The notes beneath the pieces were generated by a model. It made no database searches and was not told where the DNA came from. It saw only the letters and a program-made list of their open reading frames with translations. Positions 5,949 to 7,374 of a DNA stretch of 7,374 bases are shown in pieces; position 1 is the first letter of the stretch; every line of letters starts with the position of its first letter. Source of the stretch: Pseudomonadota bacterium (GTDB taxonomy: Bacteria; Pseudomonadota; Alphaproteobacteria; Rhizobiales; Xanthobacteraceae); NCBI GenBank assembly GCA_023414975.1, contig JAEZMI010000157.1, positions 1-7,374 on the forward strand. Reading direction: 5' to 3'. A program made the position numbers and the translations under genes.

Positions 5949-6192
5949 AGACGCGACTTATAGTAAGATGGCCCACGCCGACGGCCCCACGTCTTGCGGT
6001 AGCAAATTATCGACCACCCTTTTGGGACAGACAAGCGTAGGCCCCCGTCGAAAACGGCGAAACACGACGAAAGATCGAGCCGATACGTTCGTTTCCGTGC
6101 TTCTTGCCGGCTCAGCTGTGCCGCAGCATGAAAAAAAACACATGATGGGACGAGTGCCGTCTTATCAAAATACCGCCAATTCAGATGGAGGC
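5949..6192. other. Intergenic region between the S4 gene and the cyclase gene
   Basis: A 244-base gap, visibly richer in A and T than its neighbours. It contains the predicted cyclase promoter (6006-6034), a run of eight A (6131-6138) and a CTTATAGTAAG dyad (5957-5967) just upstream of the cyclase start. A 61-codon open frame on the minus strand (5958-6143) has no recognisable protein features. No intrinsic terminator is obvious after the S4 gene. Confidence 0.5.
6006..6034 (-). promoter_or_regulatory. Predicted sigma-70-type promoter of the diguanylate cyclase gene
   Basis: On the minus strand, TTGTCT (6029-6034) and GATAAT (6006-6011) are separated by exactly 17 bases, matching the consensus boxes at 4/6 and 5/6. 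Transcription would start near 5999, giving a leader of about 50 bases. The spacer contains CCCAAAAGGG, a short dyad. This is the best promoter match I noticed in the window. Confidence 0.55.
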
Positions 6193-6555
6193 TCAGTCGA
6201 CGGCCGTATAGAGCCTACGTGCCTCCTCGGCGGGTCCCCTGCGGTTGCCGATGCTCTCGACGCGGACAACCACGACACGCTGCTGAAGCGCTATAGTGAG
6301 AATGTCGCCCGGCCGGATGGGGCGGCCCGGCTTTTCCAGCCGCGCGGCTTGCCCGTTATGCGTGAGCCGCACCATGCCCCGTTCGATCAGCTCGACGGCG
6401 AGGCTCCGCGTCTTGGCAAAGCGCGCGCGCCACAACCAGACATCCGCCCGGCAGCTCTCTTCAACATCCGCCATAGGCCAGCGGTGCACGGATTTGTCTG
6501 TATCGTCAACAACCTCGTCGAGGTTGAGTGGCGACGTTGCCGACAGTTTTGTCAT
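6193..6555 (-). CDS. Small S4-domain RNA-binding protein, Hsp15-like
   Basis: A 120-residue protein with one S4 RNA-binding domain (about 35-85) and a short basic tail. CRADVWLWRARFAKTR (35-50), LIERGMVRL (56-64) and the turn RPIRPGDILTIAL (78-90) followed by RRGPAEEARRLY (105-116) match the Hsp15/HslR family as found in Hyphomicrobiales. E. coli Hsp15 binds 50S subunits carrying stalled nascent chains and helps rescue them; this protein may do likewise. ATG 6555 is chosen because AGGGG lies 11 bases upstream. The first 27 residues are acidic and not part of the domain, so a start at Met28 is possible. It is divergent from the hydrolase gene with 55 bases between starts. No other ribosome-rescue gene is visible nearby. 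Confidence 0.85.
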   Translation of the reverse strand: MTKLSATSPLNLDEVVDDTDKSVHRWPMADVEESCRADVWLWRARFAKTRSLAVELIERGMVRLTHNGQAARLEKPGRPIRPGDILTIALQQRVVVVRVESIGNRRGPAEEARRLYTAVD

Positions 6556-6566
6556 GACGGTAAAAC
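6537..6566 (+). promoter_or_regulatory. Weak candidate promoter for the glycoside hydrolase gene
   Basis: TTGCCG (6537-6542) and TAAAAC (6561-6566) are spaced by 18 bases and would start transcription about 38 bases before GTG 6611. The -10 box overlaps one arm of a dyad (GTTTT...AAAAC around GTCATGAC) that also covers the S4 start codon. Both boxes are only partial matches. Confidence 0.3.
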
Positions 6567-6596
6567 ACCCCTAAGATCAGCCATGCTTGGGGCGCC

Positions 6597-6603
6597 AGAG
6601 GGG
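6597..6603 (+). promoter_or_regulatory. Ribosome-binding site supporting a GTG start for the hydrolase
   Basis: AGAGGGG lies 7 bases before GTG 6611. The first in-frame ATG (6665) has no such site and would remove the signal peptide, so GTG is preferred. Confidence 0.6.
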
Positions 6604-6610
6604 ACACCGG

Positions 6611-7374
6611 GTGCATCGTAGCTTCAGATCACTGCTGTTTTTGGCGGTATTTTATTACAGTATAATGCCGCTGGACGCAGCGACAAAGAAAGGCATTGCC
6701 ATTGGTGCACGGGATGCGAAGGCTGCGGACAAGATCCAGACACTTGGTGCCAGCTGGTACTACACGTGGAATACGACGCCGGTTCCAGGGGCCGCGGCTG
6801 AATTCGTGCCCATGGCCTGGGGCCGCAAGCCGGTGAGCCTCGCCAGCGCCTGTCATCTCCTGCTGTTCAACGAGCCGGATGGCCCGAACCAGGCTGACAT
6901 GTCGGTGGAAGAGGCTGTCAAGCTAGCGGCGCCGCTGAGCATGAAGGCCCGCTACGTCGTCAGTCCTGCGGCGGTAAACGCGCTCGGTGGCTGGTTCGTG
7001 CATTTCGAAACTGCGGCCGAGACGGCCGGCATCGACGTCGATTACGTCGCCATGCACTGGTATGGAGCGCCATCCGTGCGCCAGTTCCTGCGCAAGGTCG
7101 ATGCGGTTCACGAACGCTATGGCAAGCCCATTTGGATCACGGAATTTGCCGTGGCAGATTGGAAGGCAAGCCCCGGCCGCAACCGCCACTCGCCGGCACA
7201 GACAGCGCGTTTTCTCGCAAAGGTGTTGCCGGAGCTGGAAAGGCGCCCCTATGTCGCGCGCTATGCCTGGATGGGGGCGGGGACGCTCTCGCCGGCCATC
7301 GCCAGTTCGCGTTTATTTAAGGACGACGGTCAGCTAACCGAAGTGGGCGAAGTCTACCGCGCTTTCCGCAGCGC
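6611..7374 (+). CDS. Secreted glycoside hydrolase, Asl1-like / GH128 type (3' end outside window)
   Basis: An open frame running off the window edge: 254 codons without a stop. From GTG 6611 it begins MHRSFRSLLFLAVFYYSIMP, a signal peptide with likely cleavage after LDA (about residue 23), so the enzyme should be exported. The rest resembles the Asl1-like catalytic domain (Pfam Glyco_hydro_cc; CAZy GH128, beta-1,3-glucanases): SWYYTWN (48-54), EFVPMAWG (64-71), LLLFNEPDG (83-91, Glu88 the probable acid/base), ADMSVEEAVKL (95-105), VAMHWYG (146-152), KPIWITEFA (172-180, Glu178 the probable nucleophile) and VARYAWMG (215-222). The domain is nearly complete, so the stop is probably close. Use of TTA, CTA, GTA and ACA codons is higher than in the queA-tgt cluster, hinting at a different history. 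Substrate is not shown; a beta-1,3-glucan is the family-based guess. Confidence 0.88.
   Translation, partial: MHRSFRSLLFLAVFYYSIMPLDAATKKGIAIGARDAKAADKIQTLGASWYYTWNTTPVPGAAAEFVPMAWGRKPVSLASACHLLLFNEPDGPNQADMSVEEAVKLAAPLSMKARYVVSPAAVNALGGWFVHFETAAETAGIDVDYVAMHWYGAPSVRQFLRKVDAVHERYGKPIWITEFAVADWKASPGRNRHSPAQTARFLAKVLPELERRPYVARYAWMGAGTLSPAIASSRLFKDDGQLTEVGEVYRAFRS

Noticed and set aside
5958..6143. 61-codon minus-strand open frame between the S4 and cyclase genes
   Set aside because: No Shine-Dalgarno or recognisable features, and the predicted cyclase promoter lies inside it.
5968..6621. Plus-strand open frame (217 codons) opposite the S4 gene
   Set aside because: The S4 domain on the minus strand is convincing; this frame shows no recognisable domain and would overlap the hydrolase start.
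6661..6666. Perfect TATAAT at the in-frame ATG of the hydrolase
   Set aside because: No acceptable -35 box 16-18 bases upstream, and the site lies inside the signal peptide codons.
1..7374. CRISPR array, insertion sequence, toxin-antitoxin pair or defence system
   Set aside because: I saw no spaced direct repeats, transposase, or gene pair of those kinds; the repeats found are explained above.

Overview
The window is GC-rich DNA (strong G/C at third codon positions) that looks like an alphaproteobacterium of the order Hyphomicrobiales (Rhizobiales), perhaps near Xanthobacteraceae/Ancylobacter. The clues are the gene order coaD tail - two cyclophilins - queA - tgt, a rhizobial-type tRNA-Lys, and the variant C-terminus of Tgt. 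The placement is inferred from sequence and synteny as I remember them, not from a search.

Layout. (1) 1-3536, plus strand: a housekeeping cluster. It holds the last codons of a probable coaD, a cyclophilin with a signal peptide (176-730), a cytoplasmic cyclophilin (772-1233), queA (1315-2400) and tgt (2397-3536, sharing ATGA with queA). Tgt inserts preQ1 into tRNA position 34, and QueA converts it to epoxyqueuosine, so the last two genes are successive steps of queuosine synthesis. The cyclophilins speed proline isomerisation in the envelope and the cytoplasm. (2) 3537-3690: gap between convergent genes with a strong palindrome related to one between the second cyclophilin and queA. (3) 3691-4290, minus strand: wrbA, an FMN-dependent NAD(P)H:quinone oxidoreductase, with another palindrome just upstream of its ribosome-binding site. 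(4) 4577-4652, plus strand: tRNA-Lys(TTT) with encoded CCA. (5) 4674-5948, minus strand: a PAS-PAS-GGDEF diguanylate cyclase with intact active and inhibitory sites and a good promoter. (6) 6193-6555, minus strand: a small S4-domain (Hsp15-like) RNA-binding protein. (7) 6611 to the window end, plus strand, divergent from the S4 gene: a secreted glycoside hydrolase of the Asl1-like/GH128 type. It has no stop codon within the window and is easy to miss.

Points of most interest: the Tgt zinc site lacks three of its four usual ligands; the two cyclophilin genes share an 83-bp tract that is nearly identical even at silent sites; two intergenic hairpins share one architecture; and the open-ended GH128-like gene has a GTG start and a signal peptide. 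I see no CRISPR array, insertion sequence, integrase or phage gene, and no convincing wholly new system.
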